NCBI RefSeq assembly: GCF_030936135.1
Contig: NC_082618.1
Span: 9,521,034 to 9,585,033, forward strand
Reading direction: 5' to 3'
Length of the DNA: 64,000 bases
Source of the DNA: Gavia stellata
Lineage: Eukaryota; Chordata; Aves; Gaviiformes; Gaviidae
A program made the position numbers and the translations under genes. Positions within the stretch are counted from its first letter, which is position 1; each line of letters starts with the position of its first letter. The notes under the pieces were generated by a model. That model was not told the DNA's origin. It made no database searches and saw only the letters and a program-made list of their open reading frames with translations. Below, piece by piece: positions 1 through 26,884 of the stretch.

Positions 1-3000
1 ATTAGGAGACGATTAATTGGGATGAGGCTGGGAGCTGCCTCCTGCGAGGAGCAGACGCAGATGCATTGCTGCTGCGCCCCAAGGGCTCCCACACCACGGC
101 CGGGCCATCGGCAGAAGCCCGGGCTCTGCAAACCCAGCCCGGCGAGCAGCGTTTGAGATCCCTCTCGGTCGCCGTTTACGCTCCTTTCATTAGCAGTTAA
201 AGGCCTTTGACTTCAAAACGTTTCATTAAATAAACCAGCTATGCTTTAGCTGCGGAGTCGCAGAAAGCCGGGGCTGGCCGGTCCCTCGAGAGGCGATCCA
301 GCCCACGCTGCTGCCCGCGGCGGGATCCGTCCCTCCCGGGGCCATGCCCGTCCCGCCACCTCTTAGACACCCATAACACAGTCCCGACCAGCGCACGTTG
401 TCTCTTTTCCCTGATAATCTCTGCGGTTCTTGCACTCGTTTTATTTGTGGCATTAAGAGCAGAGGTAGCAGCCTGCTCTGAGCGTCTTCTCGTTGGCTTG
501 CAGAGAGATGTCAGGTCAGTGCGGACATCTAAAGTTCATGCTAGGGACTGGCGTCTGCGTCACGAACCGGGTTTGTTCTTGAAATGTTAATTGAATACTA
601 AATTGTAGATCTGTCAAATAGATTGGGTGACAAGATCAATTCGCATTAGATAGAGGAGACCGTGTTTCGAGACAGAAAAAATGAATTAGGGAAAATCAGT
701 AATTCAGCCTGTCAGTGTGCACCAGCGTGAGTTAATAGCTCACGTATCAGACATGTCTGATGAGCTTTGCATGTGAAAATTATTATGGATGGAGGAAATT
801 TTGGTTGCACAGCTGCTTTAGTGTGTTATTTGTGAAAAGTTTAGCTCTGCTTGACTTAAATGGGCTTACTGAGCTGCGTGCACCCCGAGATCACCCCGCT
901 CCCCATAAAGGGCACCAAAAGGCGCTCGGGGCTGCGGGTGCTGATTTCTCCCAGGCACTGATTGCGGCTTGCTAATTAACCTCCTCTTCTCGTGGAACTG
1001 CAGCAGGGAAGAAGATGCTCTGCTGTGCCAGTCCACCCTCCCTCATGCCCTGCAGGGTTGTTTTTCTGTGTAAGTTAAGGAAAAGAAAAAAATGAAGTAC
1101 TAAAGAGTAAAATTAAACCTACCATGAAAATGCATCACTTTAGCACACAGTAACTGCAATTACATCCGCAGGCTCGTCCTGTCCAAAGGACGATGCAGTC
1201 TGGATGCTGCTGGCCACGCTGGCTAACGTGTGCGCTGGAAGTGATTCACATCTCATGTTGCTGTAAACGTCGCGGCTGGCTGAAACGCCCCGGCGTTACG
1301 CCAAGCCGCTGAGCGAAAATGCAACCGCGTCTCTGGAAGAGGATGGCGGAGGGCTGGGGGTGTGGTGAAGGTGAGCATTCCCAAAATTAGGCTGAAATAT
1401 TTCAGTTACGCATACCCGGGGTAGCGTAATCCCGCCCTGCGCAGGGCTGCAGGGCTTTGGCTGGTGCTCGGTCGATGGCGACGCGCCCTCCCAGGATGGA
1501 GCCCACGTACCCATTGGGAGAGGCAGATTTGTAGGGAGCCGTTGGGGCTCTGGTTTGCGCATCGTATGAGGTGGCATTAAAAATGATCGCTGTGGGTGTC
1601 TGGGGTTGTTCTGCTTGGGGGGCTTTCCATCCCTCCCACAGCACAGGAGCGGGTCTGTGTCTGTGTTTGCACTGGAATGAACTTGCAAAATATCCACGTA
1701 TTTGCAAAAGAGGGGGCTTTATCCTCTTCCTCATGACATGGGGCTCTCCAACACCCCAGTCACGTGTCTCTGTGCGACAGGTAAATCCAACCCACTCCAT
1801 ATACCATCATTACTCGCTCCTCCACCGGAGCCGGCGTGCACGCCTGCTTCAGCAGCACCCGCGTGTTGTTTCCATCGCTGTGGACCCTTTCCACCCTCCA
1901 GACACCTCCTTGCAAGCCACTCGCACCGAGCGCATTTCAGACCAGCAGCAGGATGGATCTGGTGCTGAAATGGCTTTATTTCAGAAAGTCAGCCTGAGAT
2001 CAAGCGGCTCCGGGCGGTCCCCCACGGCCTCTGTTCCTATTTTCTGTCTGTCACGCAGCAGCGGGCTGGAAGGCAGCAGTTTATGTCCAGTTAATGCAAT
2101 CAGGAGAGCATCACTCAGTGATTCCCACTGTATTTCACTGCTGGGTACAAAATGTCCTGGACCAGATGAAATTCCAAACCGAAGTGTTTGGAGAAGCAAA
2201 GGCATGGCCGGAGGGCAGCGGGTTGCCCGGTGCTGCCCAGCTCCGAGAGGGAGATACGGGAGGAGCCAGTGAGTCTCTCCATCGCCTGCTGCTGCTTGAT
2301 CCCTCACGGAACAGGTTGCGTGAAGAGCTGCGACCGTTCCGCTCTACCCCAGCGGAGCCTGTGCGTGTTGGGTGTACGGCACACCTTCCCCACGCAAGTC
2401 CTCCCCAAACCTGGGAGGGAAGCCCGTGCCCTGAGGAGCTGCAGGGCGAGTGATGGGCAGGTTTGGGATTGCTCTCGGGTTTTTCGGTACTGGGTTTACC
2501 CCACGGAGCGAGGAGAACCCCCCAGGAGCTGCGGTGGGTGATGCTCCCCTCCGAGACGCTCTGAGGCCAAGCTAAGGCTGCGGGGCACGGGGCAGGCGGG
2601 GGGTTCCCTGCCGTCGGCTGGGCTCTCGCTCCTCTGAAAGCTTTAAATACGCGTGCATAAACCCTGCCTTTTCCGATTGCTCTTTCCGAGATAAATGAGG
2701 CTCGGAATGGAAAACAACCACACCGCCACTTTGCTGATGAAACGCAGGGCGGAGGAAGCTGCCTTTTGACCTCGCGTTGCGTCTAAAGCACACGCTGGAA
2801 GGAGAGACCTGAAAAGAAATGACAGCAATCAGTGCAAGACACCTTCAAATAAACACTCTGCAGCAAAAAGCTCGGTGAAAAAATCCCTTCAATCACGAGC
2901 GTGTGGGCGGCCGCTGAAGAAAGGGGGAAAATATGACAATTTTTTTTGTTCAATTTTTTTTTAACAAAAGATAAACCAGAATGCAACCGCATCCCCCCCT

Positions 3001-5939
3001 GCACTTGCCAGAAGTTTAAAATCCACGGCACGCGGTGAGCTGAGCCAGCGCAGAGCCCCACGCTGTGAGGCGTGGAACCAACCATCAATAATTCCCTTTT
3101 TTAAAAGCCATTACGAACCGTCTTACTGGAGGGTACTGCTGCGCCTCATTTAAACATCTCAAAGAGCGGGAGAAGGGGGGAAAAAAAGGAAGACTTCAAA
3201 TCCCCATCAGCGAAGCGATTCACCCAGGGTTTGTTCTGTGATGGAGAAGATTTAAATCCTGGAATGAGCGATGGATTCAGGTGGCAAATCCGCTGGAAAG
3301 AAGCCGAAGGCCGGTGGTCCCAGCGGTGCCAGGGGGGAGGAGGATGCAGCCCTGCAATACCAGTGAGGGGTTAAACTTGAAGCCACGCGCTGCAAAAGGA
3401 CCTAATCCCAGCTGCAGGCTGCGTTCTCAAGGTCATGGCGTGCTGCTTCAGGGTGTAGGGAATAATATTTCTGAGCTTTTCCAAATTAAGGGACATAGCA
3501 GCAGCAGGTCTGAATATCTCCTTGGCTTTCTGCTGCCTTTTACCTGATCTTGGAATATTACTCCAGAGGCTCGTGTCTTTCTTGGAGCCAGGAAAGCTGG
3601 ACTTACATCAACTCTGAGACACCCACCTTACAGCATAGTAGATAAAAACTGGATGTTTGCTGAAAGGTGTTTCATACCTAGAGAAAAAAGAGCTGTGTTG
3701 GAGGTAGGTGTCTGCCTTGTCCCGGCTGGGATGGATCCAGCACTGGACCACCACCGTCTCAGGAGCTTCAGGTTCTACCTGGGCTGTTTAACGGGGAGTC
3801 CAGGTAGGGCACAAAGGTCCACCACGCGAAAAATAGCTAATACTCACCCAACCCTGGCAGTGAGACAAGGACGTATTTTCAGGTGTCAAAGATACTCTGA
3901 GGTTCATGTGCTCAGTTGTGCTAAATACCAAGATTCTTCCCCCAAAAAACCTATAATCTAACCAGTTCAAGAACTCCCCCAACGCCTATGTACGTATGTA
4001 GGGAACAGAGTGCACAGCATCAGCCGTCAAGGAGTAAATCTGTTCAAATACAGCAAAACATACAGTTCTTATGCTGAAGTCATTAAATCTTTGGCCAAGC
4101 TAAAAAGGCAAAGTGAATAATGTTTTTAATATGCTCAGGAAATCCTCCACGTCGGATGAGATCAGAAGAAGCCATTAGTGAGGATAGACGGGGATTCTCC
4201 TCCAAACAAAGGCCGATACTGAGTAATTGCAATCCTATAAACGGAGCATCACTTAAGAAATTCAATAATTTACCCAGCATCTGGGGAAGCATCAAAACTT
4301 GGTGTTTCATGTAAAGGTAGATGGATGGAGAATAATTAGGACCCTTACAGTTCCACACTTATTTTTCTAATCTACATTGTACTCGAGCCATTACATATTT
4401 AACGGGTTTATTCTGCACTAATGGGAATGGTATTGCCAAATTCCATTCACGCTCAGAGACCTTCACGAGCTTTGTTCTTTTGAATTAAAGGACAGAGACA
4501 AGGTTTTTTCTGAATATGCTCACTTTTATTTTTCATAAAAGCCTAAAAAGCTGCTTAGATCTTTTTTTTTACAACAAATTGCAGCAAAAACCCAGCAAAA
4601 ACTGTAACTTAATGTAATACTTAACACAGAGGGTTAATGCAGGTTTTTACTAGCTCTTAACAGCGGAGAAGCATTTGAGTGGCTCTCAAACACCAGTTAA
4701 CCCTCAAAACACCACTAAAGTCCGTAAGTGTTGTGATAACAATTTTATCGGGAGCAAAGAGGTGGGTCAACTTATTCACCAACCCATGAATCTCCATCTC
4801 CAAGATCCTTCCCAGATTAGCTGTTAGTCAACCAGCAATACGTCTCCTTCGTTTAATGCTGGGCTATAAATCCCAGCGTTCAATTTAAGAAGCGAGTCCG
4901 TGCTGGGCTAGCTGTTGTCCTTGCTAGTAATGGACTCAAGCTGCAAAATTTGGATTCAAAGCTCAGAGCTGTTTGGATTTAGGGTTTTAGCTTGCCCATT
5001 ATAGAAATAAGAAACAGATGGGATTTGCAGGCTTGGTTCGGACTCCACGCTTCTCATAAGGTCAGTGTTGTTTAAGTCAAATCAGATTTTAAGCCAGATT
5101 CACTTCTGCCTGCGCCTGCCTGCCTGTTGCACTAATGGCACACACCAGCACAAAGTATCCCCAGGGCTGGGAGCCTTAAAACACTACGTATATTTTGTAG
5201 ATCTCGGAAAAGAAATATTACCGCTGGTTCTGCAAGCGATGTGAAATTAGTGGCAATTGGGAACGTTTGTAGTCAGGGCCAGAAAGGTCCTCAACACGTA
5301 TTTATACATCAAAGTTCCCCTATTTTTAGAACTTTATAGCTGAGGACTGTACAATATTTCTTTTTCATCTATAAGGGCTCTGTGAGACACATGGAAGGGC
5401 AGGGCTTGATATATTCTTAGCAATTTACACAAAAAGAGCACCTTGCCTCAATTTATTGTAGACTCCGCTCCTCAGGGCAGAGCCGGCAGACCGATTCTGC
5501 TGGGACGGTTTACCAAAGGAAGCTATGGCTTCGTCATCTTTTCAGATCAAGTCTGGGTATCTTCTGTTTGGAAGCATCACTTCAGCTGAACAAATTACTA
5601 AATTTAGTAGTGAAATTACAGGCTCAAACTGCATTTTGCGGAAGGTCAGATTAGGGTATCTAATGGTTCTGTCTGGCTTTCAAATCTAAATGCCATTTAA
5701 AATAAGGCTGTTGAGCATCTTACGGTGTACGATGGTGTACAGCTGTCTGTGGTTTGCTCTTGTGTGTCACTCACCAGTAACAACAATTCCTTGGAAAGGA
5801 GAATTTCCTGGAGGGCTCTCACTTGTTCCTGATGACTTGTGGAGATGGTTTTAGCTGGAAAAAGAGATTTACAAAAGCATAGCGTTAAAGATTCACGGGC
5901 AGGTGTTGTCTCAAATGCTGTGCAACGAATATGCACGCC

Positions 5940-6045
5940 AATAGATCGGCAAATCATAGGCAAAATAAATAAGCTGCTGTTCGCAGGGTGTCTATTCAAC
6001 AGGCCTGCTGCTTTTGTCACGAATGCACAAAACTGGAGTATCTAA
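5940..6045 (+). repeat. Diverged repeat pair, copy A
   Basis: This segment aligns by eye, at roughly 70 percent identity with few gaps, to copy B at about 6505-6600 on the same strand. Shared blocks include CAAAATA, an AT.AG.TG.T stretch and AGGCCTGC. Translated, both copies give similar peptides (INKLLFAGCLFNRPA versus IDELFSGGLFDRPA), but neither sits in a plausible exon. I cannot name the element. It may be an old local duplication or two copies of an uncatalogued interspersed repeat. Confidence 0.4.
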
Positions 6046-6420
6046 TAAGAAAACACTGTAATGTTGGTTGAGCCTAGCTGTCAGACCAGCTGAGACAAGA
6101 GCAACGCCTGGGGACACAGCAGCCACAATGCTGCAGGGAATAAAGAGCTAAGGAGGGCAAATGTTCGGTCTATAAAGGCTCCCAGCCTAATGTAGGATTA
6201 GTGGAAAGAAAATGGGCTGCACATTAAAATTCATGAAGGAGTACAATTTAAGATCCATGAATAACAGGGCCACAATTATGCAGGACCGGGTATTTGGGTT
6301 TGTTTTTGTTTTTCCAGAGCTGGTGGAAGAAATGAAGTCATTACCAGGACATGTGTGGCTGCCGCGTCCTCTGCCCTCGTTGCTGGATGCTGCGGATGCC
6401 CACAGTTGATGATACCGAAG

Positions 6421-6473
6421 GGATATACATATATATATACACACACATGCATATATGCATATATATATACACG
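6421..6473. repeat. TA/CA microsatellite
   Basis: This is a run of alternating purine-pyrimidine dinucleotides, mainly TA with short CA stretches, and two ATGCAT-containing segments in the middle. The tract is close to palindromic and could form hairpins or Z-DNA-like structure. It lies between the two copies of the diverged repeat pair. It is likely to vary in length between individuals. Confidence 0.85.
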
Positions 6474-6504
6474 GAGACAAGAGGAAATTGGGAAATGCAA
6501 CCTC

Positions 6505-6600
6505 TGGGCTGCAGATTCACAGACAAAATAGATGAGTTGTTTTCTGGTGGTCTGTTTGATAGGCCTGCCTCCTTGTCCCTGGATCTCAAGGCTGAGTCTC
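6505..6600 (+). repeat. Diverged repeat pair, copy B
   Basis: This is the partner of copy A, about 560 bp downstream in the same orientation. It starts just after the TA/CA microsatellite and is followed within 100 bp by a MIR-like remnant. The best-preserved part contains CAAAATAGATGAGTTG and AGGCCTGCC. No terminal inverted repeats or target-site duplications are visible. Confidence 0.4.
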
Positions 6601-6689
6601 CGGTAAGGAAGCGCTGGTTGGGTCTAGCCAGACCTCTTAACTTGGGGGTGTTGCACTTGGGCGTCTCTTGCTTCGAACACCCTCTGCGA

Positions 6690-6800
6690 CATGCGTAACC
6701 TTGGTCAAGTCACTTAATCTCCTGGAGCCCAGCTCCCCCCTAGAAAATGAGCTGACCCCAGAGGGGAGCGAGGGATGAGGTTATTAGACTTGGGAGGTGT
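6690..6800 (+). repeat. MIR-like SINE remnant
   Basis: The core resembles the ancient MIR/CORE-SINE: ACCTTGGTCAAGTCACTTAA is followed by a degraded 'cctcagtttcc...tgtaaaatg' part, here near AGAAAATGAGCT. This class predates the split of mammals and birds, so heavy divergence is expected. The boundaries are approximate and come from recognition of the MIR core rather than an alignment. Confidence 0.6.
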
Positions 6801-6901
6801 GACAGCATCAGCTAAGGCATGGGAAGATTTCATACCTGCTGTTTTCTTCTTAATTAAGCTACATGACTCTCAGGTCCATCAAAACAGGCTGTGGAAAGAA
6901 A

Positions 6902-6936
6902 TCACCCTGTGATTTCACAGGTGAAATCACAGGTGA
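6902..6936. repeat. Short near-perfect inverted repeat
   Basis: The left arm at 6902-6918 (17 nt) pairs with the right arm at 6921-6936 (GTGAAATCACAGGTGA) with one extra C in the left arm and a 2-nt loop. The arms are too close to leave a microRNA-type terminal loop and no flanking stem continues outward. It is probably a cruciform-prone palindrome of no assigned function. Confidence 0.6.
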
Positions 6937-9744
6937 TCCTTTAACTGCAGTGCGTGGTGAGGGCTACGGGAAGGGGAGGAAGGCAACGGGTGTCTCCAGT
7001 TCATCACCATCTAATTCTGGGAGAGCATCAAGGTGATCTGGCTTTTCTTAATGACTTACCACGAGAAAAGCTCATGCCAGGGGTTAATTCTTCACCCCAC
7101 GTTCCCCTCTGCGAGGACAGACGCTAGGAAAGCAGTCAGCTGCTTTTATTCTATGGTCTTAATATAGAACAAAAGTGTAGTGTTTTGTCCTAGATTTAAC
7201 AGTTGGGGAAATAAAACTACTTTGGGTGGTAGGAGGTGCTGTCACATACAAGAGCACAATTCCAGGATAGTTTAGGCTATCTGCTTATTTTACAGTCATA
7301 GAAATATATTTAAATCCCAGCCACGGTGCACTGTAATGGGAATGTAGAGCCTAAGTGAATTATTGATTATTTTGCACATTTGATAAAGAAGTCAGAAGAG
7401 AAATTATGTCTAATATACAGAAATAGATTAGAAGCCTCCCATGGGTTGTAACAGAAGTGCAAGTGTGAGAAAGTCTTAAAATAGCCATCAGCTTTCATTA
7501 CTGCAGGTACAAAAGGCCTTGAATTAGTGAAATACTTCAGGTGGAGATCCAGGGAGATGGGTCTGGTCCCTGCCTGGTGGATTTTTTTGCCCTGATGGCT
7601 CTCAGTACATGGTGTATGTGCTAACTGCCCATAAGTAGCTGCCTTCCTTTATTTTCTTAGGTGAGCGTGGGAAGAAAATATTCCAATTTAACGCAAAAAT
7701 CTCAGGCACCATTTAAAGATTTAGCTATTCTACAGTCTACCCTAACCCAGTCTCCGGGGAGACTGTTCCCATGCCATTCTGCATTTATATTTCTGTACAG
7801 ATAATTTCACGGATCCAAGGGCTGCTTGGAAGATTGTTGTAAAAGCTTTTTTTAAACCACAGAGAGTGCACATCTTCGGTAGTGGCTTTGTACGAGCGTC
7901 ACTGAATTGTTTCCAATATTCAGCTCCTCACCTGTCCGGTTCGTGTGTGCGGGCTGGTGGACAGACCGCGCTCTGTGTAAGTATGCCAACAGCTGAGCCA
8001 AAGCCTAATCCTTCCCCCTGAGCCTGTGACCTTTTTATTCATACTTGCACCTGGCAGGAGCAGCAATCATTCCTGTATGTGGCCTCGGAAACAGCTGCAG
8101 ATCTGACACTGTAGTTAAATTTAAAAAGGGTGATGCAGGCATACGTGTGAGGGTGGTAAATTAACAAAATCAATTGCTAGCCCATCATAGACCAACGTTA
8201 AAGACAAAAGAACGCAGGCCTTTAAGAGTAACAGTTCAGGCTTGCAGTTGAGTATGCCAGGTCTCTCCTACTGAATACAATAAGGTTTGTGCAGAAACGT
8301 TTGCAGAACTGGGGCAGAGAGACCTGAATCTGTAACTGTGATTCACTGCAGGTCAGGTACGTGGCTGTGGCCATGTGCAGACAAAGCTCCGGCACCCTCG
8401 GACCAGCTGGCTCAGGAAGGGGTAATGGTACAGGCAAGCTGTGCGGGGCTGTCTGGCCAACAGCGAGTGGACGAGCAATTGCTGTAGCAGTTATCTCATC
8501 CTTCGTGCCAGCAGTAGCTAAGTGAGATCTGACTGAGGAGCTTCTACAGGGGCTGTGTCACGCACAAGACTGCAGCTGAGATGTGCTCTCAGAGTAGACT
8601 GACACTGCAAATCCTTTCCCGGCACAGAAATACTGGTATTTTATTCCGGCAGAGCAATTCCTAGCCTGGATCCGGCCATACGCTGTCCCTTGCCACCTGC
8701 TGAACAAAACAAGCTAAGCCAGTAGAAGGGCAGATTGCTGCCAGTACTGTGTTTCTTGCAGCCTTTTTTAGCAGAAACCTGTGAATGCAGTTAGGAGTAA
8801 CCTGGCTATCCTGGCAGAAGGCTGCACTGTAGAAATTGTTGTTCTCCATGGAGCTAAACGCAAGGAAAATCTATTCATTATGCAGGAGAAAGGCTAAGGC
8901 ATCTGATTCTGTCTTCAAAAAGAAGCAATTCTTAACAAGCGGAGCAAAATTTGAAATAAAACTTGTCAATTTGTAAATGTTTTGTAGCAAGGCACTGTAA
9001 GATAGCAGATGGAGGTGTAAAAGGGGTTTTGTTTTTTTGCTGTGTCTAACACCTCTCTACAGCGTTCATCCTCTGTTTTAAGAATAACGCCTTTTCAATA
9101 ATGACTCACAGCCAGTGCCACAAAAATTCTGGCTGTCAGAAAAACTGCTGGTCGTCTGACAGGAGTGCAGCTCGTAGGGAATATTGGTTTATTCTGTTTG
9201 TCTGTACTGAAATTACAGCTCAGGGATCATCCTTCTAGAAAGCAGCTCTACTTAGAGGTTCCAGGCACAAGGCAATTATCTGTCTTTGCTTGCTCAATGT
9301 AATTAATAGATGTGGTTTTCTTCACAGGCACCAAGGGATGCCGTGTTCGTCATGGAATGGACCACTTTGTCCAGGGCAAGGACAAGAAAATTCCCCAGGA
9401 ATGCGGGCCTCTCCTCTGGGAAGATGGATAAACCTGGGGTGTACAAGTAGGGACTGGAATATTCCCCATATCCCTCTACATCTCTGCTTGTCAGAAGAGA
9501 AAAGATACCCTCTGCTCAGAAGGGAAAAAAGACATCCCCAGGAATAACTCAGTACAGGAAGCTGTCAGAGCTACAGCCCTCTATCACCTCGCAGAATTTG
9601 CAGTTATGTGTAAAGCTAAACTTTAGGAAAAGAGCAATTTCAGTCTTCCTGGCTAGCCTGGAAGTAACCGTGCTGCCCTGTGCAACGCAGTTACTGACAG
9701 AGCAGCCGCATGGGTAGAAAAGCATTTTTACAGAGTTATTAGAG

Positions 9745-9880
9745 CAGGGAATTGTGCTAGGATTACTGGGTTCTTCCCCCAGCTCTGCCTTTGATTTGTG
9801 GTGTGTGCAGACCCCTCAATTTGTTTCTGTTTTCCCATCTGTGAAACTGAGATAAGACCACAGGGGAATTGTAGATTGTG
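9745..9880 (+). repeat. MIR-like SINE remnant
   Basis: The order of pieces matches MIR: a 'ctgggttc...cccagctctgcc' segment near 9768-9788, a degraded 'tgtgtgacc' part near 9800, then TTTTCCCATCTGTGAAACTG and GAGATAA near 9830-9855. Divergence is high, as expected for an element of this age. Ends are approximate. Confidence 0.6.
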
Positions 9881-10849
9881 ATTCATTAATGTTTATTAGA
9901 CAGAGGGAAATCCTTAAATGAATGGCACTGTATTCCAGGAGGACAAAGTTCAAGACTGCAGAGAGGTTGATTAAAACCGAATCTGCTATTCCCAGGCTAG
10001 GAGGACAAAAGAAGAAAATTGGAAAACCTTACCTACCCCTGTGTCTGCCAAAAGCAGTATGTGATTTAAATAAAATAAAGGAGAATGTGCAAGTGTGCAT
10101 GCATTCATGCATACATACATATCTATGAAAACCATTGAATACTTATTAGTAAATGTATACCAAAAAGTGGAATGAGGGTGTGCTTGAAGTTTCCAATAAG
10201 AAATAATAAAGCAATGTATATGATCACCATTAACTGTGTGAGTCACTAGTGGCAACACGGCATTAATACATTGTGAGGGGATAAATATGATACGCTTTCA
10301 TAAAGGGATGTAACAACACACAGTGTATCGGCACATTCCATTATGTACCTAAGTGAACAGAGCTACAGATTGGTTATAGTAATCTTACTGCAAGACTGAC
10401 ATCATTTTCATGCTTATAGAGGAGCATTTAAGTTATTTTAGGTAATTGCTACAGGAGAGCCTCAGACAGAAACGGAAGATTTATACACCTTAGTGTTATT
10501 CGAAGTAGGAATCTGCACATTGCAACAAAGACCAATGTGTGAACGATTTGTCGGTAGCTGATGGACAGTGTGTGTACCTTCGGAGAAGGGATTAATCTTT
10601 CATTTTTTTGTCAGATTCTTGCAAACATCTCAAAGCAATAAACCCAGAGACATAATACCAGGTATCTCTCATGGTTGTGGTACTGTAATGAAACAGTTAA
10701 CAGCAATGTTCTCTTCTCTCTGGCTACATTAGTAAGGAAGGGCAGAAAAACAGCTTATCTCTCCTGACTTTACAATGCCAGTTTGTAGACAGGCTATACA
10801 AATATTTATAGGTTAGACATATCTGAAGTTGGCAACATTGGGGACTGAT

Positions 10850-11040
10850 GTAACGTTTTCCAAGCTTCAGAGCGCGTTGCAAGCGTTCCCGTCTCAGCCC
10901 TCACCACTACACCTGAGCCAGTAGGTGAATATTCCTCCCATTGTGTCAGAGGTAGAAACTGAGGCGATTGGGGATAACTGGGGTCAGTAAGTGGCCTCAA
11001 CTCGGTCCTGCTACGATGACTAATTTACTGCGTGAGTCTT
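10850..11040 (-). repeat. MIR-like SINE remnant, reverse orientation
   Basis: Read on the minus strand, this contains CCTCAGTTTCTACCTCTGAC, then AATGGGAGGAATATTCACCTA, then a degraded 'gcgctctga' tail, matching the MIR order from core to 3' part. The 5' part toward 11040 is weaker. Boundaries are approximate. Confidence 0.55.
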
Positions 11041-11996
11041 GCCACTGATATAGCCCGATGGAGGGTGTAACATTAACATACACGGGACTTGTAAGGGAAA
11101 CAAACATGATGATGCACAGACAAAACACAATGCAAAAAGTGTGCTTTAGGAGAAACGGGGGTTTAGTTGCGGCCGTTAGGCACAAGTTGGGAACCTGGAC
11201 TGCAGGCTGGTTTCACGTTAAGCGTACATCGCTTGCCACCTTCAGGTCGTACGTGAATTCACAGACGTTGCCAGAAAGCTGGGGCCTTCTGTCAGGCCTC
11301 GGGCGCCAGATCAGAGCATCCTCCGTGTGGTAAATCACAGACTTTTTATTTTATGGAGCAGTTTTTCCCCCGTCGTGTCTCTTCCACACACCGTGTCGAT
11401 GGTGAGGGGCTATTTTACCTGTTGAGAGAGAGCCACTGGTTACATCACCCGCAAACAGACTGATTTTACGCCGCAGTTCAACTGTGCCAGACGCGGAGGG
11501 GCTGAGGCGCTGGGCCCCTCCGGCCTGCACCTGGGCCTGGGCCTGGGCCTAGGCCAGAGGGAGCCCCGGGGCGGCACAAGGAGAGGTGCCGCTGGGTTTC
11601 CCTGCGCTGGCAACGTGCCTCGGGAAGGAGCAAGTGCCACTGTGAAAAACTGCAGCAGATTTGGGGGAAAAAAATAACGCTTTTGGCTAAACAGGAGGGC
11701 AGCTGCTGCCTCGGGCAGAGGCCTGAGGGCTGAGGAGAAGTCGGGGCGGGGCCTGCGTGGAAGGGCGGGGCTTCACGGGGAGGGGCTTAAGGAGGAGGCG
11801 GGGCGTAGAGGCCGGCGCATGCCGTTAGGCGTGCGTAAACCGTGGACGTCATCGGCGTGCGCGGCGCCGCCGCTTCCGGTCACGTGAGGGGTGCGTGTGT
11901 TGTACCTGCCAGGGCGGCCGCTGGGCCCCGTGGGGTTTCCCGGGGCGGCGCCCCTCGGCCGCGGCCTCCTCCGCCGCCGCCGCCTCCTCGGCCGCC

Positions 11997-25969
<13,973 letters not shown>

Positions 25970-26884
25970 TACTTGCGGCTGCTCTACTCCCACTGTGAGG
26001 GAAGGCAGTTCAGTGCAGTTGTTCAGAGTATGTTTGCATAATGCAAAATGACTAACTGGAATGAAGGGAAACTTCTGCTTTGTGGTAAGTTTGAGTGCCA
26101 AGGCATACAAACGCAATCTTCCTTTGCTGCATCCAGCAAGGAAGAGTTAGCAAGCTGAATTTTGTTGCTACATGTCACTGGCAACAATTTAGTGGCCTCA
26201 AATGTGGATGAAGACATGATACTTACTGTGGTGCCAATTCTGTGGCATTTAGTTGACTTAGAAAGGTCTCAGTACCATTATTTAAAAAAAAAAAGCTTTA
26301 AGAAAATTTTATTAAAGGAGTGGAGCTGTCACTTTTTATCCATTTTACTTTGTATGATTGTGGCTGTACAATCTTCATGGTCGTACGCTACTCAGGAAAA
26401 TGTGTAAGAAGTGCTCTTTTAATGGTGGAACCATCAGGGTCAAAATTCAGAAGGACGTTTGCCACCTGCATTCCGTGTTGCAGACAGTGTTGTTCCTACT
26501 GTGTATTGTGCTGTACCATGTACAGTGATGGTTCTGGGTGAAGATGTCTTTGTATGCAAAGTATTTTGTAAATGTTTTCACATTCTTCCTAACAATGCAT
26601 AATTTTTGTCAGGGGTGTCTTAGCACTGTGTGTTTTCCATTTAGCAAAAAACCTCCCAGCAGTCAATCCAGTACTCAGCCAGGTTACTGTCAGCAGGCCT
26701 GCTGCCTAGTGGGCTGTTTTTCTGAATTTGGTGACTGTTATTTTTAAAATGTATGGATCTTGGTCTGAAGAATGACTCTTTCAAACATGTAGAAAGAGTA
26801 CACAAGGGAATACTAGCTTTTTTCCTCAACTCTAAAAAGCAAAGACCTGTGATGCTTTGTCATCATAAAGTTTGTTTCCCTCTC

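Larger units (their letters stand above)
1..11430. other. Intergenic region upstream of DHX40
   Basis: I see no coding exon that can be supported over these 11.4 kb. Open frames are short, overlap on both strands, lack splice-site context and resemble no protein I know. The first ~2.7 kb and the stretch from 11.4 kb are richer in G+C; the middle is AT-rich with scattered AATAAA hexamers (for example 229-234, and near 7209 and 10065) that do not follow any recognisable gene. In amniotes YPEL2 is expected upstream of DHX40. No YPEL2 coding sequence is present, although part of its long 3'UTR or flank could lie at the left edge; this is inference from synteny. Recognisable content is limited to MIR-like remnants, a TA/CA microsatellite, a hairpin and a pair of related segments, each listed separately. 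Confidence 0.7.

Noticed and set aside
1571-2272. 233-codon open frame on the + strand
   Set aside because: It has no recognisable domain, overlaps open frames in other phases and on the minus strand, and lies in locally G+C-rich intergenic sequence without splice or promoter context.
1976-2310. Minus-strand gene ending at a TTTATT near 1976
   Set aside because: A single hexamer and a 108-codon frame with no domain are not enough, and no neighbour gene is expected there on the minus strand.
6902-6936. Hairpin considered as a microRNA precursor
   Set aside because: The stem is about 16 bp with a 2-nt loop and no extension, which is too short and too tight for a precursor.
1-11430. Search for YPEL2 coding exons upstream of DHX40
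   Set aside because: None of the conserved Yippee zinc-binding sequence is seen in any frame; at most 3'UTR or flank could be present.
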